Origin: Eudorina sp. 2006-703-Eu-15
Taxonomy: Eukaryota > Chlorophyta > Chlorophyceae > Chlamydomonadales > Volvocaceae
DNA length: 64,000 nucleotides
Direction of reading: 5' to 3'
Assembly: GCA_003117195.1 (NCBI GenBank)
Contig: BDSI01000011.1
Coordinates: forward strand, 720,901-784,900
In this document: positions 45,741 to 57,147 of the stretch, in pieces
Layout of the letters: each line of letters begins with the position of its first letter
Position numbering within the stretch: position 1 is the stretch's first letter
Translations under genes and position numbers: made by a program
Notes under the pieces: model-generated
Told to the model about the DNA's origin: nothing
Seen by the model: the letters and a program-made list of their open reading frames with translations, nothing else
Database searches by the model: none

Positions 45741-46528
45741 GGGCGATGCATATCTCCGTATTGCGTGTATCCTCTAGCGGGCGGGCGATGATTGTCTTTA
45801 AAAAACCAGAGCGTTACTTGTGCTGCAATGGTACAAGGCGCCTCCTGGATATTTGCGTGTGGATCGTTGTCGATATGTGTGGTTTTGCGCGTGCAGATTA
45901 TGGTATAATTTGAATCTGTACGTACTGCTACGTGCTGCGAACATTTCCCAGCGCTATGTACCACTTCCGAGTGAAAGAAATCGAGTCATGCGAATCCAAG
46001 ACTCGCCATGCGCTGTTGTGCCGATCGTACGTTCGTACGTACGAGCAATACGGCACTGCAGGTGATGCACGCTGTTGCCCGCACTGGCCTGATGATGGCA
46101 CTTGTGCAGGACGACACTGTCGCAGCGGGTCTCTGCTAGGTTTCCCGCATGTAATAACTCGTGCTCGGAAAGTGTCTTCGGGTCGCTTGCGCGGCCCTAC
46201 TCCTGCTGCCTACTACACCAGACGCCCGCCCAGTCGGACGTCGTTTTTTTGCAGAGGAACTGTCAGCATCCGCATAAACTCACCTGGTCAGCATCCGGAG
46301 GTAGATGCCAGGTAGGGACCCGTGAGAGCGTCCGGATCATAGTCACGGAACTACTCACGACGAAAAGGCGTAGGGTGGAAGCCGACAGTCGTGCATGCCT
46401 CGCCCGGCGTGCCGGGCGGGAGTTGGACTACGAAAGCAAAAGCCTCCAATGAGGCCAACCCCGTCATTGAGCGCACTCGTGTGTTCACTGTTGAGGCGTT
46501 GCCCGGGGGGGGGGGTGGTCACGGACCG

Positions 46529-46580
46529 GCATGGTCCTGCATGGTTCATTCAAGGCATGGTCCTGCATGGTTCATTCAAA
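46529..46580. repeat. 26-bp tandem duplication
   Basis: Two copies of a unit beginning GCATGGTCCTGCATGGTTCA lie directly next to each other; the unit itself contains a repeated GCATGGT. Confidence 0.9.
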
Positions 46581-46727
46581 GCGTTGATAATTCTCTCTTT
46601 GGTCACTGTGGCACAACCAAATGTCATCCGTTGAGCGGATCGGGGTTTTGAGGTGGCCCCGGCTGCGGCTGTCATCGATAGCCCGGATGCGGCCTAGAGC
46701 GCCCACCCGAATTGCCGAACACATCTA

Positions 46728-46877
46728 TGGCAGTGGTGGCAACCGGCCCCCCCGCGGGTGGTGGAGGATGTGTGCGCAGTCCTTGATAGGGGTTGATGAG
46801 ATGAGGCACCTATGGGCTGTCTGGGCCCGTTGGAACACCCGGTCGGGATACGGGTCCACCTTGTAACGGTTACATTA
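46728..46877. repeat. Distant copy of part of the 5' duplicated block
   Basis: It shares with 3745-3870 and 900-1010 the phrases GTGCGCAGTCCTTG, TAGGGGTTGATGAGATGAGG and CCCGTTGGAACACCCGGTCGG. It ends with CCACCTTGTAACGGTTACAT, seen in inverted form near 4115 and 35965. A dispersed repeat family is implied. No coding potential is seen. Confidence 0.75.
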
Positions 46878-48063
46878 GTTACCGTCCATCACTTGACATG
46901 GAGCAAGTCAACTCACACGCATGTCATTTCTTGCTGGGTGGGCCCTGGCGCGGAGATAACAACTGATACGAAGATGCGTCTGACAGTCGCTGACCCATGG
47001 GCCTGACCGGCCTGACTACCTGTATATGTCATAACTGTACAGCCTTAAGTTTTGCTGAGCAGAATCACAGTAGATTTCAACATCTGGGGCAATGCTTCCT
47101 GCTTTGGACTTGATTATTTGCTTTTTGAAGGCTGCCGTGAAAATCTAGGGCAACTGCCAGAGGTTCTGCATTCTCGGTATTGATATGACAATACTGCGGT
47201 ACAGTTAATATATCTACATTTTGTACGCTTCATTGCAGTGAGGTTGAGGATTGGAGGAAGCAGAATCGTCGATATACTTGCTGTGCCAGGCGTTGTCGAG
47301 CAAAAGACCGCAGAAGAATGCAACGATCCTGCTCTGTAATTCGTCGTGATGGTATCCGCTTTTCGACAAGCACTTCGTTTGGTGAGGACGGGAGAAAATG
47401 GTCTCTCGCCTAGAGGAGGCACAAGCCTGAAAGGCTATTTGCTTCCAGGGGAATCATTCGGCCTTGCGACGAGTCGCCATATGTAACGTCTGTGGATCTT
47501 TTTTTAGTTTCGTGGTGCCTTGAGTTGAAGGGTTCTTGCATACATCGGTTGACTTGATTGTCGACGGAAGTCGCTCTACCTGCCTGTTGACATAACTGTA
47601 AACTGTACGTCCCACGCAGGTCAAAGGTTGAAATACACCCGTGCGCAGAGGTTTAATGTCTTGGTAAGGGCATGCGTCGATGGGGCGTGACTGGAGGTCT
47701 CTGGACACAACTGCTGCACACAATGTCAAGGCACCAAACACCATGTCAAGTCGCGCAAAGCGCTCCGATGATTCAGCGCGGGCATCTTTTGATGCTGCTG
47801 CCGCGATGCCATAGCCTCCACGCAACTCACCCGAGGCTTATGGCCTCACAGCAGCACCCGCAACGCACCCGCGATCACTGTCGCGTGTAGCGTGCATAGT
47901 AAAGGGCACAGCAAGCCGTACAAGTGGTTTGCTCATACTCTGCTGCATCAGAGCGGGGTTGCCCTCCAGGGCTCCCTGGGGTGCTGGTCGTACGCCTTCT
48001 GAACAACGCGTCCATGCACCGTTACATGCCATACCAACGCACCCCATATCTGCGAGGTGTCCT

Positions 48064-51000
48064 ATGATGGTTACAATCTTACAACCGTCCCTTCATCCGT
48101 ACACTCGCCGTACCTACCTCGGATCTTCCGCCGCGTTGACCCCTGCCCGCCAGACGTCCGCCACCCGCGGCGACTGGCGCGCTGAGATCGAGGGGAGCGC
48201 CGCCAAGGCCAATGGCGCGGGCGGCGTGGAGCGCAGTAACGGGAAGGTGACGGCCGCCACCATCGCGCCGCCAGCGCAGGAGGAAGCGGCGTCGGCGTCG
48301 GGGGCGCCGGCGGCCGCGGCGGCGCCGCCGCCACAGCCGCTGGCGTCTTCGCCCCCCTCACCTTGGTCTCAACCCTCGCCGAAGGCGTCGGCTCCGCCGT
48401 CGCCGTCACAGTCGCAGTCGACGACGACACCGGCGCCGCCGCAGGCGGCTATTGGGTCTGCGGAGCAGCGTTTCATCCCCGCCTCTCTCCCCACGGTGGA
48501 TTTGGTCGGTGAGTGGTGGCGGTGGCGGCGGCGGGAAGGCAGGCAGGCTGCGGTTGAAGGGCTGAAGGGCGCGCCCATACCGTACACTGCAAGCGGTATG
48601 CGGGCAGCGGACCTGTACGGATCAACGGCAGAGGAGCTGTACGGCAACGACCATATGGCCTGTCTCCTGGCCGTACCTGGGAAGTACGGGCTCTACTACG
48701 TCGCGCAGCCTGTCGAGACCTGTGCCGTGGCGTCGGCAGATTCGACGGAGACGACAGCGGCAGCGCCTCTCTCCCTTACCCCTGCACCTACCCCTGTCTC
48801 GCCCGTTGCCGTTACCTCTTTGCCTCCCGCCCTCTTCAGGCAAGGACATGCACAGTTCCTGGTCCCTAGAAGCCCGCACCCTCATCCGACCTGCTGAACG
48901 GTGTGACCCACTGCGTGATACCTCCATACAAGCATAAACCACCGCAAGAACCTTAATGATACATTTGTCAATTTGCCGTACGATCTCCGTATATGTGTCG
49001 TACAGAGCTTCTGGCGGAACCCAAGAACCAGGCGACGGCCTTCACGGTCCTGGCGGCCTGCAGCGCCATCCTGTCGGTGCTGTGCATCGTGGAGCCGGAG
49101 GGGATACTGCAACTGGCGCTGCCCAAGGTGCGTGTCGTGTATTTAGCCTGGCGCCCGTGGTTAGCCATTTGCCAGTGTTTCTTGCCATTACCCGGCGAAC
49201 ATCATCCCGGCCGGGGGTTAGAGTGTGGGCCTCTGCCCCACACAAAGGCGTGCCTGTGTACAGCGTACAACACAACGGTTGGGCGCTTTCGGTTGGGCGC
49301 TGTCGGCCCGGTTTACAAAGCACGGATGGCCGCCGGGGCCGGACGGGGCAGCAGGCAATCGGGAAAGCGGCGGCACCCCGGAGTCCGAGGTCCGGGGTCC
49401 GGGTTCGTCGTAGTCCCAGCGAGGCGTTCGGTCGGTGTGGCGCGAGGATGCGGCCTGTCCATACCGTACAGGGGCACAGCGGGGCTCCGAAACCCCCTGC
49501 TGCCTGACGTCGCTTCCCCCGCGTTGTCTCGCTCACGCAGTAACCACGGCAGCCATGATTTGTCTGCCGTGCCACCGTCGTACGCTCGTACCGCAGGCCA
49601 TCACCTCTGACCTGGACATCACCTTCCTGCGCATCGTGGGTGTGACCCTGGCGGCCAGCGCGGCGGTGGAGTACAGCCTCAAGGTACGGCAGGGTACGGC
49701 AGCCGGTCTCTAGCTTTGCAGCTGGTTGAGTGGGATACCACGGACGGCCGGCGGCGGCGGGGTGTGTGTGTGTATACTGAGATTCCGTACCGCGGTACGA
49801 CAGCAGCACCTCCTGGTGTACACGCAGACACGTGGCCTGGTGTGTTGACGTACACCGCCACAGACCATGGCATGCTGTACGGGACTCTCAGGAAGGAAGT
49901 GACCCACGGGTCGTTCCCCGGGCCCACTCTTTTTGACCTACTTGGGGTTGTACGGTTAGGCTCCGTGCGGGCTGGGGCCTTATGATTCTCCCCGCGTCCT
50001 TGGTCACTCGGTGGTTGCTCCATCATCTACCGGCATTGCGTTGCGGCGGTGGCGTTATCGGCGTTGTAATGGAGGCCGCACATTTCCCCGTCCTGCAGAC
50101 CTACCGTATACATCTACGGCCCGTCCCGCTCCGAAACCATACCGTGCAGCAACATCTCACCGTAGCCATGATTCCTCCACTCTCAACCTCCTCCCTCCCT
50201 CCAACCTGCCAACCCTTGCCCCAACCCGCCAAACCCTCCCCCCACCCCACCCACCCGCTCCCCAACCCGCTCCCCAACCCGCAGCACGCCGCCGAGTCGC
50301 AGCTGCTCAAGTCCGCCACCTACCAGCGCCTCATGGCCGGCTGCGCGGTCAAGTCGGCGGGCTTCCTTGCCGTACTGCTGCTCAACACCCCCGCCACCTT
50401 CCGGCTGTTTAACCCGCTCGTGTGGGTGTCGTACGTGGCGGTGGCGGTGGCCGGGGCCGGTGTCAACCTGGCGGGTGAGCGCGACCGGGCGGTCCGCGGT
50501 CCGCGGTTGGGGGCGGGGGGTGGGCGGACGGCGCGGCTGATGCGGAGCTGGGCCTCGCGGACGGGACGGGTGGGCGGATGGGATGGGGCGCCGCGGGTGG
50601 GGCGGTGGTGCCTCCAGGGGGGGGTGAGCAACGTCCCGTGCATCGGAGGGAAACGGAGGGAAACGAAAAAGCAGCTCGAGGTCCCGTGGGTCGGAGGGAA
50701 ACGAGAGGTCCCGTGGGTCGGAGGGAAACGAGAGGTCCCGTGGGTCGGAGGGAAACGAGAGGTCCCGTGGGTCGGAGGGAAACGAGAGGTCCCGTGGGTC
50801 GGAGGGAAACGAGAGGTCCCGTGGGCTGCCGTCAGAAGTGTGCTGCGCCCGGCGGACCTCCGCGCACCAAATCAAATCAAATCAATGCGCCAGGGCCTGC
50901 GCTACCAGTGACCCTTGGGCCTGCGCTGCAGAGGAGCCCAGGGAGCGCCCGGTCCGTCGCTCCATGTAGCGTAGGAGGCCGCGTTGCTCTGACCCGGCGG

Positions 51001-53240
51001 GGGCCTCCTCCTGCGGGGGCCCCGTGAAGCACTTCCCTGCGCTGCGCTGCGCTGCGCTGTGGGAGGGTGGCAGGGCGGATCTCCCTGTCTGCTCTTTCCC
51101 CCGGACCTGCCTCCTCCTCTTCCCCTCCGCCCGAAACACTCGATTCCGCACCCCTGACGAAGCCTCCCCCACCCCATCCCCGCGCCGTCCTCGCACCTCA
51201 CGGTATGTACGGCAACCGCCGTACCATATGCTGCGGCCGCCAGCCATCTCCCACACCTCGGGCAAGGGCCTGGCGCCGCCGCCCGTGGATCTGGCCCCGC
51301 CCCAGAACAGCAACGCCTGGGGCTACACGGCCTGTACGGCGCTGTACCTGCTGACCGTCCTGGCCTGTTTCTCGCCCGAGGTGCGGCCTGGGAGGGTCCA
51401 GGGGGCTTGTAGCAAAAAACAGCCCAGGGTCTAGGGGGGTAAAAAGAAACAGCCCAGACACCCAGGGTCCAGAGGTATAATGCCGGGGTGAGGACTGTTC
51501 ACGGGTTTGACTGTCTCGGGTGGTTGACGATGCGGGGACCAGGACCGGGGCGGGTGTGTGTGTGGGGGGGCGTATGAGAATGTTATCACAACTGGAAATG
51601 GCGGCGGTGCTGTTTGGCAGCGTCCCTGCCCCGCGGCGCCTCTCTCCGGATCTTTGGTTGGGGCCCCCAGGTGGTGCTTCCGGGCGGCAGGTCTGTAAGG
51701 CTGGTCCGGCGTCCGGCCGACCTCCTCCGCCTCCACCTTAACGCGCTATCGGGATAGCTCCAGCGACGTACCTCGGTCGGGGCCCCGTCTTTTGAAATTT
51801 GTTTTGGGGATCCGAAGTGCCAAGTCCCCCGCACCTGGGGCTTGTTATCAATGTGACGCTGTTGTTACCCCGGATGGCAATTGATCCCTGCTTTTCCCGA
51901 TCCCTGCCGCCGCCGCCGCCGCTGGGGGTGGGCCGGGGGCTGCAGACGCTCTTCACCGGCGACCCCTACAGCGACGTGACTCCGCTGGTCAAGGGCATCT
52001 GGGCGCCCGGCTTCTTGCTGGCTGCCGTGATGTCGTACGTGCTCAAGGTACGGCACCAACCTGCTCCGTACGAGAATGATGACCTCGCCATGTGCGGCCG
52101 GCCTGCGGAGGCCGTGTCCCCGCGGACGGCCCCCTCGCCTGTGCCCTCTCGACGCGGACAAGCTCCCGGCCCGCCGCCCTTCTCCCGCCGCCGCTGAGCC
52201 CTCTCGGCTCAAGGCCCCCCCGCCAATCCCCCCCTTTGGTCCACCCGCTGCGCTGTGTGCAGGACGCTGCGGACCGCGGCCGGTTGGGCGCCTCCACCTT
52301 CAAGAACCTCAACCTGGGTGAGGGGGCACACGGGGAGGGGCCACCCGGGCCATGAGGGAGGGCGGACACCCGGGCCATGAGGGAGGGGCAGGGGACCTGG
52401 GCGGATGCTGCAGGGGTGTACCTCAGGGATGCCTATCCTGCCCACATTGGGGGAATGGGCCCAGCACTCCCCTCGGGCCTTAGGTGCCCCGCCGTCTTTC
52501 CCACGCCGCTGCTTGGGCGCACGTCGCGGGTGTGTTCAAGCCCAGACCAATCCTGAATACCATACCATGCCAGGGGTGCCCGCGAAGACATGCCGTGGCA
52601 ATGTGGCACTTCGGGACACGTGACCCATTCGCGCGGTTGGTGGGGTTGGACCCTGATTCCTGACACGGTGCAGGTTTGGCGGCCCTGGAGTACGGCTACT
52701 CCATCATCTTCGGCAGGTGAGGGGCGTGTCAAGCTGCCGCCACCGGTGTGGTAGGGTCCGAAGGAAGCAAAGGCCGTACGGGCCGTGGGCCATCGTCGCT
52801 TGGGCCACGTCGCACACCGCCGCGTGCGTGCGTGTATTGGTGCCGCACGCATCCTGCGGGGCGGGGGCCGCGGGGGTGAGCGGGGCGGGGCGGCAGGGCG
52901 CAGGCGATGTGCCTGCAGCCGGCATGGACGCATGCGCCCCCGAGATCGGGAACGGGATCAGGACGGCGGTGGAAGGACGTCGTGAGGTCCGCCTGTCACC
53001 GCCCTTACCGTCCCTTCACCCGCCAGCCCTAACCCCCTGCCGCTCACGGTCACCGGTCCTCCGCCCTCTCTCTCTCCGGTGTCCGGCCCCCCACCTGCCG
53101 TCCCCAACTGCCGCCCTCCTGTGCGCAGCGCCATCCTGTCCGACCAGGTGGACATCGACCTGCCCTCGCTGTCTAACCTGGGCGGCTCGCTGCTCATCGC
53201 CACCTTCGCGCTATACACCTACGCCACCGCCAAGAAGTGA
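48064..53240 (+). CDS. Multi-pass membrane protein with two homologous halves, probably plastid-targeted
   Basis: Nine exons: 48064-48508, 49006-49127, 49597-49683, 50285-50474, 51244-51380, 51946-52047, 52263-52317, 52674-52716, 53129-53240. Phases agree, giving 430 residues. Residues 1-35 are basic, Ser/Thr-rich and without acid, like a transit peptide, followed by a long Ala/Pro/Ser linker to about 145. Two halves follow (about 157-280 and 306-428), each with several hydrophobic helices. In half 1, EYSLKHAAESQLLKSATYQ aligns with SYVLKDAADRGRLGASTF in half 2. Both have a phase-0 intron right after the Lys. I do not recognise the family, and no transporter or enzyme motif is evident. The ATG at 48064 is the first in frame in the exon, but an upstream exon cannot be excluded. 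Confidence 0.8.
50680..50826. repeat. 27-bp minisatellite in an intron
   Basis: The unit GGTCCCGTGGGTCGGAGGGAAACGAGA starts at 50680, 50707, 50734, 50761, 50788 and 50815 (the last partial). It lies in the intron between exons 50285-50474 and 51244-51380 of the two-half membrane protein gene. Copies are essentially identical, pointing to recent expansion. Confidence 0.95.
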
Positions 53241-56200
53241 GGCGGGTAGTGCATGCACGCATGCATGCGTGCATGCGTACCAGGATGTGGTGCAATGTGA
53301 GGCGCCGCGAGGCGCCGCGAGGCCGCAGTCGGCCCCTTGTCCTCATCACCCTGGCGAGCCCACGGGGGTGCAGCCAACCGGTCGCGGCTGCCTGCTGCGG
53401 TGATCTGCGTGCGATGATGGGTGTGTGCGGGGAGAGAGAGGCAGGGGCTCGGGAGGTCACGGGAGCCTTGCAGGGCCGCGGAGGGCCCCGAGGGCTCTGG
53501 AAGGCAACCCGCCCATGCGCCCTGCCTCCCGGGGTCGCATCTCGGGCCTGACTGCGACGTAGGGCTGATGGGGGGTCTGTTCGTGAGGAGGGCTGGGGAA
53601 GGGCAGATGTCTGGGAGCGGCTTTGCGAGTACTCTGAAGGCTGCCGCGACGGCTGCCCAAGAGTGTGTGAGGGTGCGGGGGGCGGGTGGTGTGTTGCGTC
53701 ATTGGGGCCACGAACAGCAAAACGGTGTCTGCGGTCTGTATGGGCAGGTCAGGGCGCTGAGAGAGGGCGCCGAGAGAGGTCGATCGCGCTGGGTGCGATA
53801 TGTACGTTTGCACACGTGTCGGAGATGTACGACAGGCAGGTTGGCTTGTGAGGGTGAGAGCCCGTGGCTGATTGTGAGTTAGGCTGCGCCAATTTTTCTT
53901 TGTTTGGATTTGCAATGCTTTGCTGCATCACTCGAGCGCGTGTGGGCCGCTGGGTTTCGTCGTCATCAACTCATCATGCTTGGTGTGCTGCGTGGTGGTG
54001 CAGGAGTGGAGGGCAGGGCAGGGCAGGAGGAAAGCTGGAACAAAGCTGCACCACGGGCACGAGGGCCGCGAGGCCGGATGTTTCATGTCATGTCAATTTT
54101 GTGTGCGTTGCAAGTCACCATGTACGGCATGTGATGGCACGAGCGGTGTTTCCGCCCGCGGCCTGTCGTACACATGTACGGAGTGAGAAGAGATTTGACA
54201 GGCCTGAGACTGCTCACGGGAGTTCTCGACCGACGGAGAGCGCTGAGGTCGTATCGAGGGAGTATTCATGCTGCTGAGTTTGTTTGTATGTCAGTAGTAC
54301 GGCAGGTCGTGAAACGTATCGAAATTATTTTTTTTGTGAGAGACGAAACGGAGCCGGCGTACCCACAGGAGGTTTCAGTTCGGTTGTGGTTGGGAATAGC
54401 AACCACACAATCAAGACCGATGCCGCACGCGTGCCCATCGCTGTAGCGCCGGTCTGCAGCACGGCAGCTGTTCGCGTCGGTGTGTGTGTCGCACCAAGGG
54501 GCGGCTGCAGACGGAAGGCTGCCAACGCTGTGTTGTGCTGCCTTCGACTGTACCACCATGACCGCATGACGCTGTGTGTGCGCACTCGCAGTGGCGGGCT
54601 CCACCCCCAGGTTGTGGAGGTGTTCGAAGGCATCCGGGACCCCTGGAACTGCACGGGGTAGCCGGTCTGCTGTCGAAGGAAGCAACTTGGTTGTCAAGGA
54701 TGCCGTAGGCGGCGTGAAAGGTGACGTAACCTGCAAGTCGTTCTGCGGGCTGCCGGACAGCAGTCGCTGTCCGTACAGGCGCACCACGTCGGGTGATTCG
54801 AGAGGCTACTGCCGACTTGGCAGCTGTCACCGAATCATAGCGCGGGGGCGGTGTCCACCACCCCAGGTAGGGTCCACCACCCCAGGTAGGGTCCACTGGG
54901 TGACCCACCGGTGCATCCCTGGTCTACGCAACGGCCGTGGGACTTACTTGACCATGCAGAAATGACCGTCGGTCGACAAATTGCAAACATACGCATGAAG
55001 AACAAACGATACCGTCCAACGCACCTTCGTTTCAAACAAAGGAGCAAAGTTGCCTTCCGCGCGGGTCGACGTCCGCAGCCCAACGCAGAACGCTCCAGTG
55101 GTGGCACCGACCGGTTCTGCCGGGGCAAGCCAAACCGGTCAGCAGTGCCGCGATGCGTCATGCCCCTGCGAACGATCAGCTCCAACACAAAACGGTGATG
55201 ACTGCAATGCAGCAAACCCAACAAACAAGCCAACCTGGGTCCGTGGTCCTTCCTTCCGAGGTATCCACGCCGCTAGCTGCACAGAACCTCCAACGCGCGC
55301 GCCCGCCGGGTCCTGCTCCCCACCACCTCCTAGGTCCCAGCCATGAGCGAGAGCGCCCCCCCTTCTGTCCAGCACGTCCGTTTCGCCGTGTACTGCACGG
55401 AGAGCGGCGCGCGCAGCGCAGAGGCCGCTCGCGTCACCCATTGTCCGCCGGCCCCACGGGCGCATGGAGGCTCGCAGTTAGGACTGTCACTTTGGGGCTC
55501 TTCTGACGCTGATCGGGTCGTTCCGTGCAGACCAAGGCACGCCTGACAGGCCCCTCCTCGTTACACTCCGCATCCCATCGTGCCAGAGTAAAGAGAAGAG
55601 CAGCAAGGTGCATGCAGCTGCGCAGTCACCAGTCCGGCGCATGGATCCATCTGACGGCTAGCTAAGGCTGTCGCAGATGGCCCGCGGGGCCGTCGACTGT
55701 AACCATCAACGGTGAAGATGGGCGCCCGAAGTCCGATATGTGTCCGATATGTGTAGGCAATGCCATACCCGCACCACACCAGCAATCACGTCAAAGCCCA
55801 CAACCATGTGAAACCCCAATCACAAGAATTCCACGCGCCAAAACCAACGCAACACAAAACGGGTGATGCAGACAAGGAAAACGTCCCCGCTCGGCCACCA
55901 GCGCCGGCAGAGGGCATATGCGTGCATGAACATGTAAGACGTCAGCGAACGTTACTTTGCGTCAATAAACAGGCTTACCCGGCCAACAGTCGCAACAGAG
56001 GAGCACGCTGGACACGCAGCACCAGCCCGAGCTCTCAACCCAGGTCGAGGTACACACTTATTCCGCAGGCCTAACCCGAAAGCCGTGTCCCATGTCGCGG
56101 TGGTCGACACACACATTTGAGTCCAGTGTCCCTTTCCTCGGCTGCTCCGGTCCAGGTCTGCCGACCTCAGCGCGCGTACGGAAGTGTACGGCCTTAAACC

Positions 56201-57147
56201 TGGCTCGTACGGCATTAGGTAACAACAGACTCGCCTGGAGGATCTGGGTCCGCAGCAGCAGCGCTTCTCCAATCACCCGTGCACTTGACTGAGAGCTGAC
56301 GCTGGAAAACGCGCTTGCTCCTCGCGAGTCTCTCCGTATCTCGCCACAGGTCCACGTCGTGGTGCTCACGACGGTTCGCAGGACTCGATTCACGCACGCG
56401 AATCGCACACCTGATCCTCGTAGATCACAATATTCGATTCTTCGCACCCAACACCTGAACGCATGTTGTTGTGGTGTCTTATATACCACGCCGTGCTTGG
56501 GGCCGCCGGGCGCCTCTCGTCCGTCCGTCCCACCGAGGTTCCCACCAGCGTACAATTTATCAGTCAACCGCGCAACCACCTCACCTCCCACTAGCCCACG
56601 TTTGTAAGGCAGGACCGATGGTTACACCCAGACCATAAACGAATCGAAACGAATCACTCCGACCGATCCTGACCATGCAGCGTTTGCCCTGGTGCACATT
56701 ATGCGCTGTATTATTCGAGTACCTTAACTTACTTATAATCGCAGGCTCCGAGATTATTGCATGCCAGCTTTTCCCACACATACATAGCCTTAAGGACGCC
56801 CGCGGCCGACGGCCGACGGCGCAGCCGCATTACGGCATTATCCCCGAGGTCCATGTCCGTGTGCGTCCAAGGTATGTCCAGGTACGTCATGGATCCGCCA
56901 GCGGGCAGCGCACCGCACCACACAAACCCATCAGATCCTCCGCAGGGGCGCCCTGGCCGCTTTTCCCCCTCCCGCACGACCCTTCCCCTCCTCCGGCCCC
57001 CCCTACTTGTACTTGAACCACAGCATCGCCGGCCGCCTTGCCCCCTCCCGCTCCTTCCCACAACATCACCTGGCGCAAGACCACCAATCACCTGGCCGCC
57101 GCGGTTCGGTTTCCTCCATACAACCACAACCACAACCACCCGGGCGC
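53241..57147. other. Convergent intergenic region
   Basis: This 3.9 kb lies between the 3' ends of the membrane protein and PLD genes. I found no frame with motifs or splice-consistent exons on either strand. A short direct repeat (CCACCACCCCAGGTAGGGT) occurs at 54855-54895. A gene with small exons could still be hidden here. Confidence 0.45.

Larger units (their letters stand above)
45741..48063. other. Intergenic region
   Basis: No gene is seen. It contains a 26-bp tandem duplication and a distant copy of part of the duplicated block from the start of the window. The stretch 46980-47660 is comparatively AT-rich. The upstream part of the next gene probably includes its promoter in 47800-48060. 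Confidence 0.5.

Noticed and set aside
50680..50826. CRISPR-like array
   Set aside because: Units are directly adjacent with no spacers, within an intron of a eukaryotic gene.
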